Below, in pieces: positions 50,580 to 58,907 of a stretch of 64,000 nucleotides of DNA. The translations under genes were made by a program, and so were the position numbers. This DNA is from Oscillospiraceae bacterium (GTDB taxonomy: Bacteria > Bacillota > Clostridia > Oscillospirales > Oscillospiraceae), in the NCBI GenBank assembly GCA_910575815.1, contig CAJTFN010000002.1:199450-263449 (forward strand). The letters run 5' to 3'. The notes under the pieces were generated by a model. It did not search any database and was not told where the DNA came from. It worked only from the letters and a program-made list of their open reading frames with translations. How positions within the stretch are numbered: the first letter of the stretch is position 1; every line of letters begins with the position of its first letter.

Positions 50580-50897
50580 ATGGTGGGTGCCCAAGAGTTT
50601 TTTTGTGTTCATCTGAACATTCTGGACGAGCAAAAGGTCTGGGACCGGCTGGAGGGGCTGTACCGCGATCTGCCCGGATGGCAGGGCTTTGTAAAGGGCT
50701 GTCCCCTGTGGCGGATGGACGGCGGCTCCATCCAGGGCAGCGTGGAGCCCGGCGGCCTTCAGCTCTCCGGCCATTTGCCCGGCCCGGTCTGGGAGGACTG
50801 GCTGGAGCGCTTCCGGCGGGAGGCCTCCGCCCTGCTGGGTTACGCCGTGGGGGAGCCGGAGGAGGGCTTCGCCTTTCCGAAATCGGTGGATGGGTAA
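50580..50897 (+). CDS. Hypothetical protein after rsmA
   Basis: 105 residues. The start at ATG 50580 has GGAGG just upstream. The sequence MVGAQEFFCVHLNILDEQKV, then WDRLEGLYRDLPGWQGFVKG and WRMDGGSIQGSVEPGGLQLS, ends AVGEPEEGFAFPKSVDG. It is soluble, rich in Trp and Gly, and looks like a small alpha-beta domain. No family recognised. It lies 11 bp after rsmA and 65 bp before a small membrane-protein gene on the same strand. Confidence 0.7.
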   Translation: MVGAQEFFCVHLNILDEQKVWDRLEGLYRDLPGWQGFVKGCPLWRMDGGSIQGSVEPGGLQLSGHLPGPVWEDWLERFRREASALLGYAVGEPEEGFAFPKSVDG

Positions 50898-50962
50898 GGC
50901 GGCTCTGTCCCTCCGGCGTCAACGTCTTGAGAGAACCATTCAAAACGAGGAGAAGTGGAACG

Positions 50963-51145
50963 ATGCGCGACCACAGTCAAATGGAAATTGTGGAAAAGTC
51001 CGTGAAAACGGGCGTTAGCTTTGGAACCGCCCTGGCCATGGTAATCAGCTATACCAACTGGCACTCCTGGCACTCCGTGGGCTGGGCCATTCTTCACGGC
51101 CTGATGAGCTGGGGCTATGTGATTTATTACGTCCTGCGGTATTGA
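50963..51145 (+). CDS. Small hydrophobic protein
   Basis: 60 residues from ATG 50963 with a GAGGAG site nine bases upstream. MRDHSQMEIVEKSVKTGVSF precedes a hydrophobic segment (GTALAMVISYTNW), the motif HSWHSVGWAILHGLMSWGYV, and IYYVLRY at the end. Two short membrane helices and several His and Trp residues are seen. The reading frame is open for longer upstream, but that part overlaps the previous gene. The pattern resembles small clostridial membrane proteins often encoded alone; function unknown. Confidence 0.72.
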   Translation: MRDHSQMEIVEKSVKTGVSFGTALAMVISYTNWHSWHSVGWAILHGLMSWGYVIYYVLRY

Positions 51146-51179
51146 CCGGCCACGCCGGAACTTGGAAAGGGAAGATGCT

Positions 51180-51596
51180 ATGGAAAACTACTTTCAGCCC
51201 AATCTCTCCCGGGGAAGCATTTTGGAGATCAGCACCATCGGCCTGGCCCACATGGGGGACGCGGTGTTCGAGCTGCTGGTCCGCGCCTGGCTCTGCGCTC
51301 ACGGCGGGGCCACGGGCCGGGGGATGCATCGCGCCGCCGTCCGTCTGGTCTGTGCCGAATCCCAGGCGGAGAAAGCGGAAAAAATCCTTCCCCTTTTGAC
51401 GGAGGAGGAGCGAGCCGTCTTTCGCCGGGGCCGAAATGCCCAGGTGCACACGGTTCCCCACCACGCCAGCCGGGCCCAGTACGGCGAGGCCACGGCGCTG
51501 GAGGCGCTGCTGGGCTGGCTGTATCTCCGGGGGGAGCGGGAGCGGATCAACGAGCTGTTCTGTGTGATGATGGAGGAGGAGACGGATGTCCATTGA
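51180..51596 (+). CDS. mrnC: Mini-ribonuclease III
   Basis: RNase III catalytic domain without the double-stranded RNA-binding domain; it matures 23S rRNA precursors in Firmicutes. ATG 51180 has AAGGGAAG upstream. The 138 residues contain LEISTIGLAHMGDAVFELLV with the metal-binding Asp, RNAQVHTVPHHASRAQYGEA, and TALEALLGWLYLRGERERIN with the second acidic motif. It overlaps rqcH by 11 bp. Confidence 0.95.
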   Translation: MENYFQPNLSRGSILEISTIGLAHMGDAVFELLVRAWLCAHGGATGRGMHRAAVRLVCAESQAEKAEKILPLLTEEERAVFRRGRNAQVHTVPHHASRAQYGEATALEALLGWLYLRGERERINELFCVMMEEETDVH

Positions 51597-53325
51597 CGCG
51601 ATTTGCCTCGCAGCCGTGGTGGCGGAGCTGGAGCCCCAGCTGACGGGGCTCCGGGTGGACAAGATTCAGCAGCCCGCCCGGGATCAGGTGGTCCTTCTCT
51701 TCCGGGGGAAGCGGCTCCTGCTGAACGCCGGAGCGGGAGCCCCCCGCCTCCAGCTGACGGAGATTCTCCGGGACAACCCGGCGGAGCCTCCCATGTTCTG
51801 CATGCTCTTGCGAAAGCACCTCTCCGGCGCCCGGGTGGCGGGCTTCACGCAGCCCCCTCTGGAGCGGCTGGTGAAGATTGAATTTAACGCCTCCGACGAG
51901 CTGGGCCGGGCCGGGAAACGAACCCTGGTCCTGGAGGCCATGGGCCGCCGGTCCAACCTGATTCTGCTGGACGGAGAGGGGCGGGTGATTGACAGCCTCC
52001 GCCGGGTGGACGCGGACATGTCCGCCGCCCGGCAGGTGCTGCCGGGTCTTTTCTATCAGCCTCCGGCCTCCACGGGCCGTCTCCCCTTTCTGGAGGAGAC
52101 GGAGGAGGGCTTTGCCACCCGCTTCGCCGCCGCCCCGGCGGAGAAGACCCTGGACGCCTTCCTGCTGGACCAATACTTTGGCCTCTCCCCTCTCATGGCC
52201 CGGGAACTCGCCTTTCAGGCGGCGGGGGACACGGATACCCGGGTCTTCCAGCTAAGCACCCCGGGACCCCTCTGGCGGGCCCTGGAGGCGTTTTCCAGCC
52301 GGGTCCGGGAGAAGCGCTTTACCCCGGTCTGCCTTCTGCGGGACGGGAAACCGCTGGACTTCGCCTGTGTTCCCGTGGACCAGTACGGCGGCGCGGCGGA
52401 GCAGAAGGCCTATCCCAGCTTCTCTGCCCTGCTGGACGGGTTTTACGCCGCCCGGGAGCGGCAGGAGCGGGCCCGCCAGCGGGGAGCGGACCTCCTCCGG
52501 GCGGCGTCCACCGCCCGGGACCGGCTCCGGCGGAAGCTGGCCCTCCAGGAGAAGGAGTACGCCGAGACCCAGAACCGGGACAAGCTCCGGATTCAGGGGG
52601 ACCTGATTACCGCCAATCTCTATCGCATGGAGCGAGGGCAGTCCCGCCTGGAGTGCGAGAATTACTACGCGGACAACGCCCCCGCCGTCATCCCCCTGGA
52701 CCCCCTGCTGACTCCCCAGCAAAACGCCGCCAAATACTATAAGCGCTATACCAAGGCCAAGACGGCGGAGAAGTACCTCCGCCAGCAGATGGACCTGGCG
52801 GAGCGGGACCTGGAGTATCTGGAAAGCGTTCTGGCGGAAATCCGGCAGGCGGAGACGGAACAGGATTTTCTGGATATCCGGTCCGAGCTCCGGGAGGCGG
52901 GGTTCCTCAAGAAGCAGGGCAAGGGAAAAAAGGACAAATCCCGCCCCGCCGCCCCCTGGGAGTTCCGCACCTCCTCGGGCCTCCGGGTGCTGGTGGGCCG
53001 GAACAACCGGCAGAACGACAAGCTGACTCTCAAGGACGCGGATCGCCGGGACCTGTGGTTCCACACTCAGAAGATTCACGGCTCCCACGTCATTCTCCGC
53101 TGCGCCGGCCAGACCCCCGGGGAGGAAGACCTGGTCCAGGCGGCCATGCTGGCGGCCTGGTTCTCCCAGGCACGGGAAGGCGGCAACGTCCCTGTGGATT
53201 ACACGGAGGTTCGGAATGTGAAAAAGCCCGCCGGGGGACGGCCGGGCATGGTGATTTACACCACCTGCCGCACGGTTTACGTCACGCCGGAGGAAGAGGC
53301 GGTAAAAGCGCTGCAAAGAACATGA
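51586..53325 (+). CDS. rqcH: Ribosome-quality-control protein RqcH (NFACT)
   Basis: Binds obstructed 50S subunits with peptidyl-tRNA and recruits tRNA-Ala to add C-terminal alanine tails, marking chains for degradation. The 579 residues follow the NFACT layout. NFACT-N contains MSIDAICLAAVVAELEPQLT and LLLNAGAGAPRLQLT, and a helix-hairpin region precedes a coiled-coil arm at about residues 285-440. The NFACT-R domain starts near 465 (FRTSSGLRVLVGRNNRQNDK) and continues RDLWFHTQKIHGSHVILR. The family was earlier annotated as fibronectin-binding protein A. Coupled to mrnC by overlap. Confidence 0.95.
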   Translation: MSIDAICLAAVVAELEPQLTGLRVDKIQQPARDQVVLLFRGKRLLLNAGAGAPRLQLTEILRDNPAEPPMFCMLLRKHLSGARVAGFTQPPLERLVKIEFNASDELGRAGKRTLVLEAMGRRSNLILLDGEGRVIDSLRRVDADMSAARQVLPGLFYQPPASTGRLPFLEETEEGFATRFAAAPAEKTLDAFLLDQYFGLSPLMARELAFQAAGDTDTRVFQLSTPGPLWRALEAFSSRVREKRFTPVCLLRDGKPLDFACVPVDQYGGAAEQKAYPSFSALLDGFYAARERQERARQRGADLLRAASTARDRLRRKLALQEKEYAETQNRDKLRIQGDLITANLYRMERGQSRLECENYYADNAPAVIPLDPLLTPQQNAAKYYKRYTKAKTAEKYLRQQMDLAERDLEYLESVLAEIRQAETEQDFLDIRSELREAGFLKKQGKGKKDKSRPAAPWEFRTSSGLRVLVGRNNRQNDKLTLKDADRRDLWFHTQKIHGSHVILRCAGQTPGEEDLVQAAMLAAWFSQAREGGNVPVDYTEVRNVKKPAGGRPGMVIYTTCRTVYVTPEEEAVKALQRT

Positions 53326-53329
53326 GACA

Positions 53330-53365
53330 GGAAACGGGACCATGCGTTTGCATGGTCCCGTTTCC
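53330..53365. terminator. Strong hairpin after rqcH
   Basis: A perfect 16-base stem GGAAACGGGACCATGC with loop GTTT, placed between converging genes. There is no T tract on either strand, so it may be an atypical terminator or a barrier to exonucleases. Confidence 0.65.
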
Positions 53366-53383
53366 CAAGAAGAGGGTTCGCCT

Positions 53384-54241
53384 TTAGCCGTTGCCGGCTT
53401 GAATGTGCGTGGCATCATTCGAGGCGAGGAATTCGGCCTGGTTTATAATCAGGGCCGCCAGGTCGGCGCCCTCCAGGCCGTTGGAGTAACGAAGCAGTTG
53501 GTTCAATCGTCCCTGATTGTAAGGCCGCTGGCTCAAGAGGTCGCGAAGCTCCTGCTGGCCGTTTTGGATCAGGCGGCGGCTGTCGAGCCGCTCGTAGAGG
53601 CTGAGGAGCTGGCTGAAGTTCTCCACCTGGTCGTTTTGCAGGGCGTGGATAAAAAAGCGCACGGCGTCCAGGCAGACATAGTCCGGCGGGTAGCCGGTTT
53701 CCCGGACGATGGCGGCGAGCTGGTCCTGGATGGAAAGGATTTCCTCTCGCACTGCGCTGCACCGGCCGACCACGGTAAGGTTCTGGAGATGGATCTGGCT
53801 GTTTTGCATCTCGATTTCCTGGTTGCGCTGGTCCAGCTGCTTATAGGCTTTTCGGGCATACAGCCTGATGAGGTGGCCAAATATGGTAGTAGAGATGACG
53901 AGAACGAAAAAGAAGACATAATTGCAAAGAAAGTACATCTTCAACATGGTTAGAATCTTAGTAAGGATTTTGGGAAGTATTACGAACAGGAAATAGAGCA
54001 GGACTAAAGTTATAAGCCTCCCTTGCTGTTGCAAATTTTTGGGAAATTTGGAAAATTTGGGAGATTTGGAGGACTTGAATGCCATTTTCCAGGTCCAGTC
54101 GACCGGATAATTCTCATGCAGGAACGGGTTCCCCTTCTTGATCGAAGAGGGCAGCTGGGCCATTTGGGTGATCCTCTGCTCAATGGCCAGGAGCAGCTGC
54201 TCCATCTGGAATAGATTGTTTAAGAGAGCTTGGTTTGCCAT
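53384..54241 (-). CDS. MANQ-type membrane protein, copy B
   Basis: 285 residues of unknown family. The N-terminus MANQALLNNLFQMEQLLLAI, then EQRITQMAQLPSSIKK, matches copy A (MANQ.L.NNL...E.LL...RIT.M..L..SI.K). Two or three membrane helices (about residues 75-130, rich in Leu, Phe and Ile) follow. Then come a coiled coil (LDQRNQEIEMQNSQIHLQNL) and a conserved domain starting GYPPDYVCLDAVRFFIHALQ. That domain ends GLEGADLAALIINQAEFLA. Both termini are conserved with copy A while the membrane middle has diverged. The ribosome site is GAGGAAA. Confidence 0.78.
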   Translation of the reverse strand: MANQALLNNLFQMEQLLLAIEQRITQMAQLPSSIKKGNPFLHENYPVDWTWKMAFKSSKSPKFSKFPKNLQQQGRLITLVLLYFLFVILPKILTKILTMLKMYFLCNYVFFFVLVISTTIFGHLIRLYARKAYKQLDQRNQEIEMQNSQIHLQNLTVVGRCSAVREEILSIQDQLAAIVRETGYPPDYVCLDAVRFFIHALQNDQVENFSQLLSLYERLDSRRLIQNGQQELRDLLSQRPYNQGRLNQLLRYSNGLEGADLAALIINQAEFLASNDATHIQAGNG

Positions 54242-54326
54242 CGTATTTCCTCACTTTACATGGTTTGATATGAGGCCGAAGGGAGCTCGCCGGCCTTCCC
54301 GGCGGGGTCCCGCTTCGGCAGGATTG

Positions 54327-55271
54327 TTAATTATGATAGGAGGGAAGATCGCGCAAGGAATCACCCAAGGAACGGACCTCGGCCTGGGTCTGAATCTGGG
54401 CCGCCAGATTGGCGGCGCTGAGGCCGTTGGAAAAGGCGAGAAGCTGGGACATCCGCTCCTGGTTGTAAATCTGCTGGTTCATCAGATTGGCAAGCTCCTT
54501 CTGACCCGAGAGCATCTGACGGCGGTAGTTGTTGCTCTCGTAGAGGTCGATGAGCCGGCGGAAGGAGTCCGCCCGGTCGTTCCGCAGGGCGTGGATGAAG
54601 AAGCGCACGGCGTCCAGGCAGACATAGTCCGGCGGGTAGCCCATCTGATTGACCACTCCGGCCACCTGATTCTGGAGGGACTGGACCTCGGCGTTCAAAT
54701 TTCGGCACTGGGACTGGACCTCCTGATTGTGGCTGCGGATGATTTCGTTCTGCTGCGTGGTCATGTCGTTTTCAATCTCGGATTCCTCGTTGGCCTGCTT
54801 CAGACGCCGCATGGCGAAAAAGAAGGTAATCCCGTAGGCAAGCGCGCAGGCAACGCAGAACATTGGAAACGAAATGGGCGCTATGTCCGGCCCCCCGAAG
54901 AATAAGATGCTCCAAGAGGTCAGGATGAATGGGAATCCAAAGAAGCCAACGAGGATTGAGGTCAGTATGCTCCGATTCTTTTTCGTGAAGTACAGATTCA
55001 CCAAGGCGCAGGGGAGGGCGCCGGGCCATGCTTCCACACCGGCCACAATGTACAAGCTAAAGCACAGCCAGGAAAAGAACCGGAGGATGGGGTGAAACTT
55101 CAGAAAGGCCGGAAGCTCGAGGAGGTTCCAGGGCATTTCATATTTGACATAGTAAAGCCCCTCCTTCTGAATGGAATTGGTGAGGGCACTCATGCGGGTG
55201 ATGCGGTCCTGCATATCACAGAGCAGGCGCTCGAGATAGATCAGATTGTTTATTAGGACTTGGTTTGCCAT
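54327..55271 (-). CDS. MANQ-type membrane protein, copy A
   Basis: 314 residues of unknown family, encoded 85 bp upstream of copy B on the same strand. It begins MANQVLINNLIYLERLLCDM, then QDRITRMSALTNSIQKEG. Four helices (WLCFSLYIVAGVEAWPGAL, ILTSILVGFFGFPFILTSWS, ISFPMFCVACALAYGITFFF and one more) occupy about residues 60-155. A coiled coil follows (QNEIIRSHNQEVQSQCRNLN), then GYPPDYVCLDAVRFFIHALR and AANLAAQIQTQAEV at the end. It lies just downstream of the khpB terminator, so it is probably a separate transcript. Confidence 0.78.
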   Translation of the reverse strand: MANQVLINNLIYLERLLCDMQDRITRMSALTNSIQKEGLYYVKYEMPWNLLELPAFLKFHPILRFFSWLCFSLYIVAGVEAWPGALPCALVNLYFTKKNRSILTSILVGFFGFPFILTSWSILFFGGPDIAPISFPMFCVACALAYGITFFFAMRRLKQANEESEIENDMTTQQNEIIRSHNQEVQSQCRNLNAEVQSLQNQVAGVVNQMGYPPDYVCLDAVRFFIHALRNDRADSFRRLIDLYESNNYRRQMLSGQKELANLMNQQIYNQERMSQLLAFSNGLSAANLAAQIQTQAEVRSLGDSLRDLPSYHN

Positions 55272-55428
55272 GTGTCGTTTCTCCCTTCTTCAATAAACGT
55301 ATTTCATCAGGCGGAAGCGCCGTATGGTCCACCCTCCCAAGGACCCTTGCCGCGTTTCTCTATATATTAAGTGTCAAAAAAAGGGCCGCAGGTTTTATAA
55401 AAATAAAAATTTGTTGAAAAGAAAAAAA

Positions 55429-55450
55429 GACCGCACCATTCGGTGCGGTC
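55429..55450 (-). terminator. Terminator of the rpmH-khpB operon
   Basis: Minus-strand stem GACCGCACC/GGTGCGGTC with a four-base loop followed by seven T. Confidence 0.93.
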
Positions 55451-55497
55451 TCTCGCAAATCAGGGGTTCCGGCCCCCGCCTGGGGGAGTGGCAAACC

Positions 55498-56340
55498 TCA
55501 GCGGCCCCGGTCCAGGGCCACCACCACCCGGCGGTTGGGGTCGGTGCCGGTGGAATAAGTGGTCACGCCCTCGTAGTCCTGAAGGGCCGTGTGAATTACG
55601 TGGCGCTCATAGGCGTTCATGGGCTCCAGGGGGACGCTGCGGCGGAAACGGATCACCTTCCCGGCCACCTTCCGGGCCAGGTGCTGGAGACTCTGCTCCC
55701 GCTTGGCCCGGTAATTCTCCGCGTCCAGATGGACCCGGACCCGGGGCCCGCCGCCCCGGTTCACGGCGTAGCCGGTGAGCTGCTGGATGGCGTCCAGGGT
55801 TTCGCCCCGGCGGCCAATCAGGGCGCCCAGGCCCTGGCCCTCCAGAATCACCTTATAGCGTCCCTTCTCCGGGAGATAGACCTTGATTTCCGCGGCGCTG
55901 TCCATGTGGGTCAGAAGTCCGGAGAGGAAGGTCTTGATGGCCTGGGCCTTTTCGTCGTTCACCTCTTCGCCCAGGTCCTCGGCCTTCCGCTCCGCCGGGG
56001 CGGGACACTCCTTTTTCTCCTGAGCCGGGGCTTCCCGCCGCTCAGGGCGCTCCCGGTTTTCCGGAGCGGGACGGCGGGGCGGCTTGGGTTCCTGGGCGGG
56101 CTTTGCTTCCTGGACGGGCTTCGCCTCCGGCAGGGGCTCTTCTTTTACGGGGACTTCCTCCTCCTCGGGGCCGTAGTACACGCGGATTTTCGCCGGGCAG
56201 GCGCCCAGACCCAGGAAGCCAGACTTCGCCCGCTCCAAAACCTCCACGGACACGTCGTCCCGGTCCAGGCCCAGCTGGGCCAGGGCCTTGGAGATGGCCT
56301 CGTCCTCGTTTTTGCCCGTCACATCAATATAGTCTCTCAT
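55498..56340 (-). CDS. khpB: RNA-binding protein KhpB (Jag)
   Basis: 280 residues. The N-terminal Jag_N domain (MRDYIDVTGKNEDEAISKAL, ending SGFLGLGACPAKIRVYY) is followed by a Pro/Glu/Lys-rich linker of about 75 residues. The KH domain contains VILEGQGLGALIGRRGETLD, and an R3H domain contains REQSLQHLARKVAGKVIRFR and MNAYERHVIHTALQDYEGV. KhpB with KhpA binds many RNAs and affects elongation and division in other Firmicutes. It lies 15 bp after yidC, the standard position. Confidence 0.95.
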   Translation of the reverse strand: MRDYIDVTGKNEDEAISKALAQLGLDRDDVSVEVLERAKSGFLGLGACPAKIRVYYGPEEEEVPVKEEPLPEAKPVQEAKPAQEPKPPRRPAPENRERPERREAPAQEKKECPAPAERKAEDLGEEVNDEKAQAIKTFLSGLLTHMDSAAEIKVYLPEKGRYKVILEGQGLGALIGRRGETLDAIQQLTGYAVNRGGGPRVRVHLDAENYRAKREQSLQHLARKVAGKVIRFRRSVPLEPMNAYERHVIHTALQDYEGVTTYSTGTDPNRRVVVALDRGR

Positions 56341-56355
56341 AACGGCTGTCCACCT

Positions 56356-57513
56356 TTACGTTTCGTCATAGCGGTCCGGTTTGTAGGCCCGGCCCTTGGC
56401 ATAGGGCCTGTCCCCCACCCGGCCGGCCTCCGTGGTGCTGGAGGAGGCCTTGGCGGCTTTGGCGGCCTTGGCGTCCCGGGCGGCCTGCTGTTTTTCCTTC
56501 AGAGTCTGTTTTTGCGGGGCCTGCTGGCGCTGCTGCTCCTGGAGGACCTTGGCTTCCTCCATTTTGCGCTTCCGCTCCGCCTGCCGGGCCTCATAGCGGG
56601 CGTTCTCCTCCTCCTCCAGCCTCTTGTTGAAGAACTTGCCCATGACAAATTCCTGCACGGCGGAGAAGCCGCTCTGGGCAATCCAGTACAGGCCCAGGGC
56701 CGCGGGCATAGAAAAGGCGATATAGACGGAGAAGAGGGGCATCATCATCATCATGCGGTTGGTGCTGGCGGTGGCGTCGGTCTGGGGCTGATGCTGCATG
56801 GTGATCTTGGTCAGGAGCACCTGGCTGAGTCCCGACAGAATGGGGATGAGGATCAGGCCGATGGCCGCCCAGGTTAGGGAGAAGTCCTTCACCATGGTCC
56901 AGGGGTTGGCGGCCATGTCCAGACCGAAGGAGTTGTAGTTCATGTTGATCCAGCCGGGGACAGATTCGCCCACTTCCGGCATCTCTTGGACGACGGTCGT
57001 CACCAGATTGATCTGCCCGTAGGGCATCAGCTTGGTGAAGCCGTTCTCGACCTGGACCACACCGTCCTTCATCTGGGCGATGCCCTCCAGGCTGAAGCCG
57101 GCGTTGGACACGGCGTCCACCATCTGCTGGACCACCTCCCGGCTCAGCATCATAAAGTGGGTAATGGGCTGGCGGATGATCGAGTACAGGGCCAGAAGAA
57201 TGGGCAGGGGCAAAAAGCTCCAGAGACAGCCGGACATAGGGCTGACGCCCTCCTCCGCGTAGAGCTTTTGCATTTCCTCGGCCTGCTTGGCCTGATTCTT
57301 GGCGTATTTCTTCTGAATCTCCTGGAGACGGCCGGACATGCGGCTCATGCGCATCATGCTCTTTTTGGACTTCATCTGGAAGGGAAGCGTGATGAGCTTC
57401 AGAACCAGGGTGAAGAGGATAATCGCCATACCGTAAGAGCCGGTCAGGTTATAGAAGAGCCGAACCAGCCAGGCGAAGGGGATACAGATAAAGTATCCGA
57501 TGGTTGAAAACAT
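56356..57513 (-). CDS. yidC: Membrane protein insertase YidC
   Basis: Insertase for small membrane proteins, cooperating with SecYEG. The 385 residues have the core helices: SYGMAIILFTLVLKLITLPF with the basic residue in TM1, MSGCLWSFLPLPILLALYSI, and MMMMMPLFSVYIAFSMPAAL, then GLYWIAQSGFSAVQEFVMGK. A long basic C-terminal tail (about residues 300-385, Lys, Arg, Gln and Ala rich) could contact the ribosome. There is no lipobox Cys at the N-terminus. A 220-bp gap with no gene separates it from yidD. Confidence 0.95.
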   Translation of the reverse strand: MFSTIGYFICIPFAWLVRLFYNLTGSYGMAIILFTLVLKLITLPFQMKSKKSMMRMSRMSGRLQEIQKKYAKNQAKQAEEMQKLYAEEGVSPMSGCLWSFLPLPILLALYSIIRQPITHFMMLSREVVQQMVDAVSNAGFSLEGIAQMKDGVVQVENGFTKLMPYGQINLVTTVVQEMPEVGESVPGWINMNYNSFGLDMAANPWTMVKDFSLTWAAIGLILIPILSGLSQVLLTKITMQHQPQTDATASTNRMMMMMPLFSVYIAFSMPAALGLYWIAQSGFSAVQEFVMGKFFNKRLEEEENARYEARQAERKRKMEEAKVLQEQQRQQAPQKQTLKEKQQAARDAKAAKAAKASSSTTEAGRVGDRPYAKGRAYKPDRYDET

Positions 57514-57739
57514 AATTTGTTCCTCTCAAAGTAAAGTGGCGCAGCCAAACAGCGTTTGGAGGGAGGGATCGGGGAGCCTGAATTCCCGGCTTTCCGCCGG
57601 TGGGCGAAAAGGAGTCCCCTCATTTTCCGGAGGGAATGGGCGCCGGAAAAATCCCTGGACCCCGGGTCCTGGGCGCGCGCACCTGGGACCGGCCGCTGGC
57701 GGCAGAGAATCGAAAAGGAGGAGCCGGCTCCCCCTTTGC

Positions 57740-57949
57740 CTAAGGAACAGGGTCATAGCCCCCCTTGTGAAAGGGGTTGCATCGGAGAATCCGCTTGAAC
57801 GCCAGCCAGCCGCCCTTCACAGCCCCGTATTTCTCCAGAGCCTCCAAGGCGTACTGGGAACAGGTGGGAATGTAGTTGCAGCGCCGGGGACAGCAGGGAG
57901 AGATGTTCCGCTGGTAAAAGCGCACCAGCCAGATCAAAAGGCCCTTCAC
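57740..57949 (-). CDS. yidD: Membrane protein insertion efficiency factor YidD
   Basis: 69 residues starting at GTG 57949 (GGAGGGGAAGCC upstream). The sequence [20 protein letters not shown], then [20 protein letters not shown] and [18 protein letters not shown], carries the conserved Cys residues (SPCCP..C.Y.PTCSQY) and the final HKGG(Y)DPVP. It overlaps the rnpA stop by four bases (GTGA). Confidence 0.95.
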   Translation of the reverse strand: MKGLLIWLVRFYQRNISPCCPRRCNYIPTCSQYALEALEKYGAVKGGWLAFKRILRCNPFHKGGYDPVP

Positions 57950-58290
57950 GGCTTCCCCTCCAGTAATCCCAGCTTTCTGCAAAGGCGGAGGAAGGTGTCG
58001 TTCAGCTCCCCCCAGGGGGCCGTCAGCGTCCTTCCCCGGGCCACCAGAATCATGTCCCAGCCCTGGCGGAGCCGGGGACTGTTCAGCCGGTAAACCTCCC
58101 GCAGGCGGCGGCGGGCCCGGTTCCGCTGGACAGCGCCGCCCAGCTTCACCGAGGCGGTGAGGCCCAGGCGGTTGTGCCCCAGGCGGTTTTTCCGGCAGTA
58201 GAGGACCATGCCGCCTCCCACGGCCGACGCGCCCTTCTGGTACAGGCGGCGGAACTCGTAATTCTGCTTCAGCGTCACCGCCGCTTTCAT
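57946..58290 (-). CDS. rnpA: Ribonuclease P protein component
   Basis: Protein cofactor of RNase P, needed for 5' maturation of tRNAs. The 114 residues from ATG 58290 read [20 protein letters not shown], then [20 protein letters not shown] and [20 protein letters not shown]. The RNR motif ([11 protein letters not shown]) is intact. It is 106 bp downstream of rpmH and overlaps yidD. Confidence 0.96.
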   Translation of the reverse strand: MKAAVTLKQNYEFRRLYQKGASAVGGGMVLYCRKNRLGHNRLGLTASVKLGGAVQRNRARRRLREVYRLNSPRLRQGWDMILVARGRTLTAPWGELNDTFLRLCRKLGLLEGKP

Positions 58291-58396
58291 CGGCCCAACC
58301 TCCCATAGCGGGAACCAGTACAAGGGACGGAGGAATTCAGAAAATTCCAGCCGCCCCTGTCAGGACCCGTGTTCAAGTGTCTCCCCTGTCCGCTGC

Positions 58397-58537
58397 TCAA
58401 TAGGAGAGGCGCGCGCGGCCTTTGGCGCGGCGGCGGGCCAGAACCTTGCGGCCGTTGGCGGTCGCCATGCGCTTGCGGAAGCCGTGGACCTTCTGGCCAT
58501 GCAGTTTCTTGGGCTGATAGGTACGTTTCGTTGCCAT
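58397..58537 (-). CDS. rpmH: 50S ribosomal protein L34
   Basis: 46 residues, [20 protein letters not shown], then [20 protein letters not shown], ending RARLSY. Highly basic, typical of L34, with only the canonical RTYQPKKxHxxKxHGFxxRM pattern. AGGAGGTG precedes the ATG. First gene of the operon; its own promoter is about 130 bp upstream. Confidence 0.98.
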   Translation of the reverse strand: MATKRTYQPKKLHGQKVHGFRKRMATANGRKVLARRRAKGRARLSY

Positions 58538-58907
58538 GCTGAGACACCTCCTGTCCATATTCCGTCCGCCCGGTAACAACGACGGGGCGGCGCTTTCCCA
58601 ACACCGCCCGCGATCTTGGCGGCGGGCGGCGCGGCAGACAAAAATCCAGCGTCTGTCGACGCATGGGATAGTATAGCATATTCTTTTTAAAGGTGTCAAT
58701 AAAAACTTGGAAGAAACCGCGTTGTTTCGTCCCCGGGGGGCAAAGAAGGGGCTTTTCCACCCTGCCGGCGAAGAAAGAAGCGGTTTTGCCGGCCTCTTCC
58801 AGGTTCACATAATTTTATTTACATAAAACTGTCATTGTTTTGTTACGAATCCCCGGGAGAAATGGCCTATAATAAGAAGCAAACATCATAAAAAGGGAGG
58901 GGATTTC
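58538..58907. other. Divergent regulatory gap, rpmH versus Cys-rich membrane gene
   Basis: Contains the 134-nt GC-rich rpmH leader, the rpmH promoter, and a TATAAT at 58869-58874 for the plus-strand gene. Unlike many Firmicutes, there is no dnaA beside rpmH and I see no perfect DnaA box here. Confidence 0.6.
58671..58700 (-). promoter_or_regulatory. rpmH promoter
   Basis: Minus-strand TTGACA and TATACT with an 18-base spacer. Confidence 0.85.

Noticed and set aside
57514-57739. A small gene between yidC and yidD
   Set aside because: Short frames exist but none has a ribosome site or recognisable motif; the stretch looks like GC-rich untranslated sequence.
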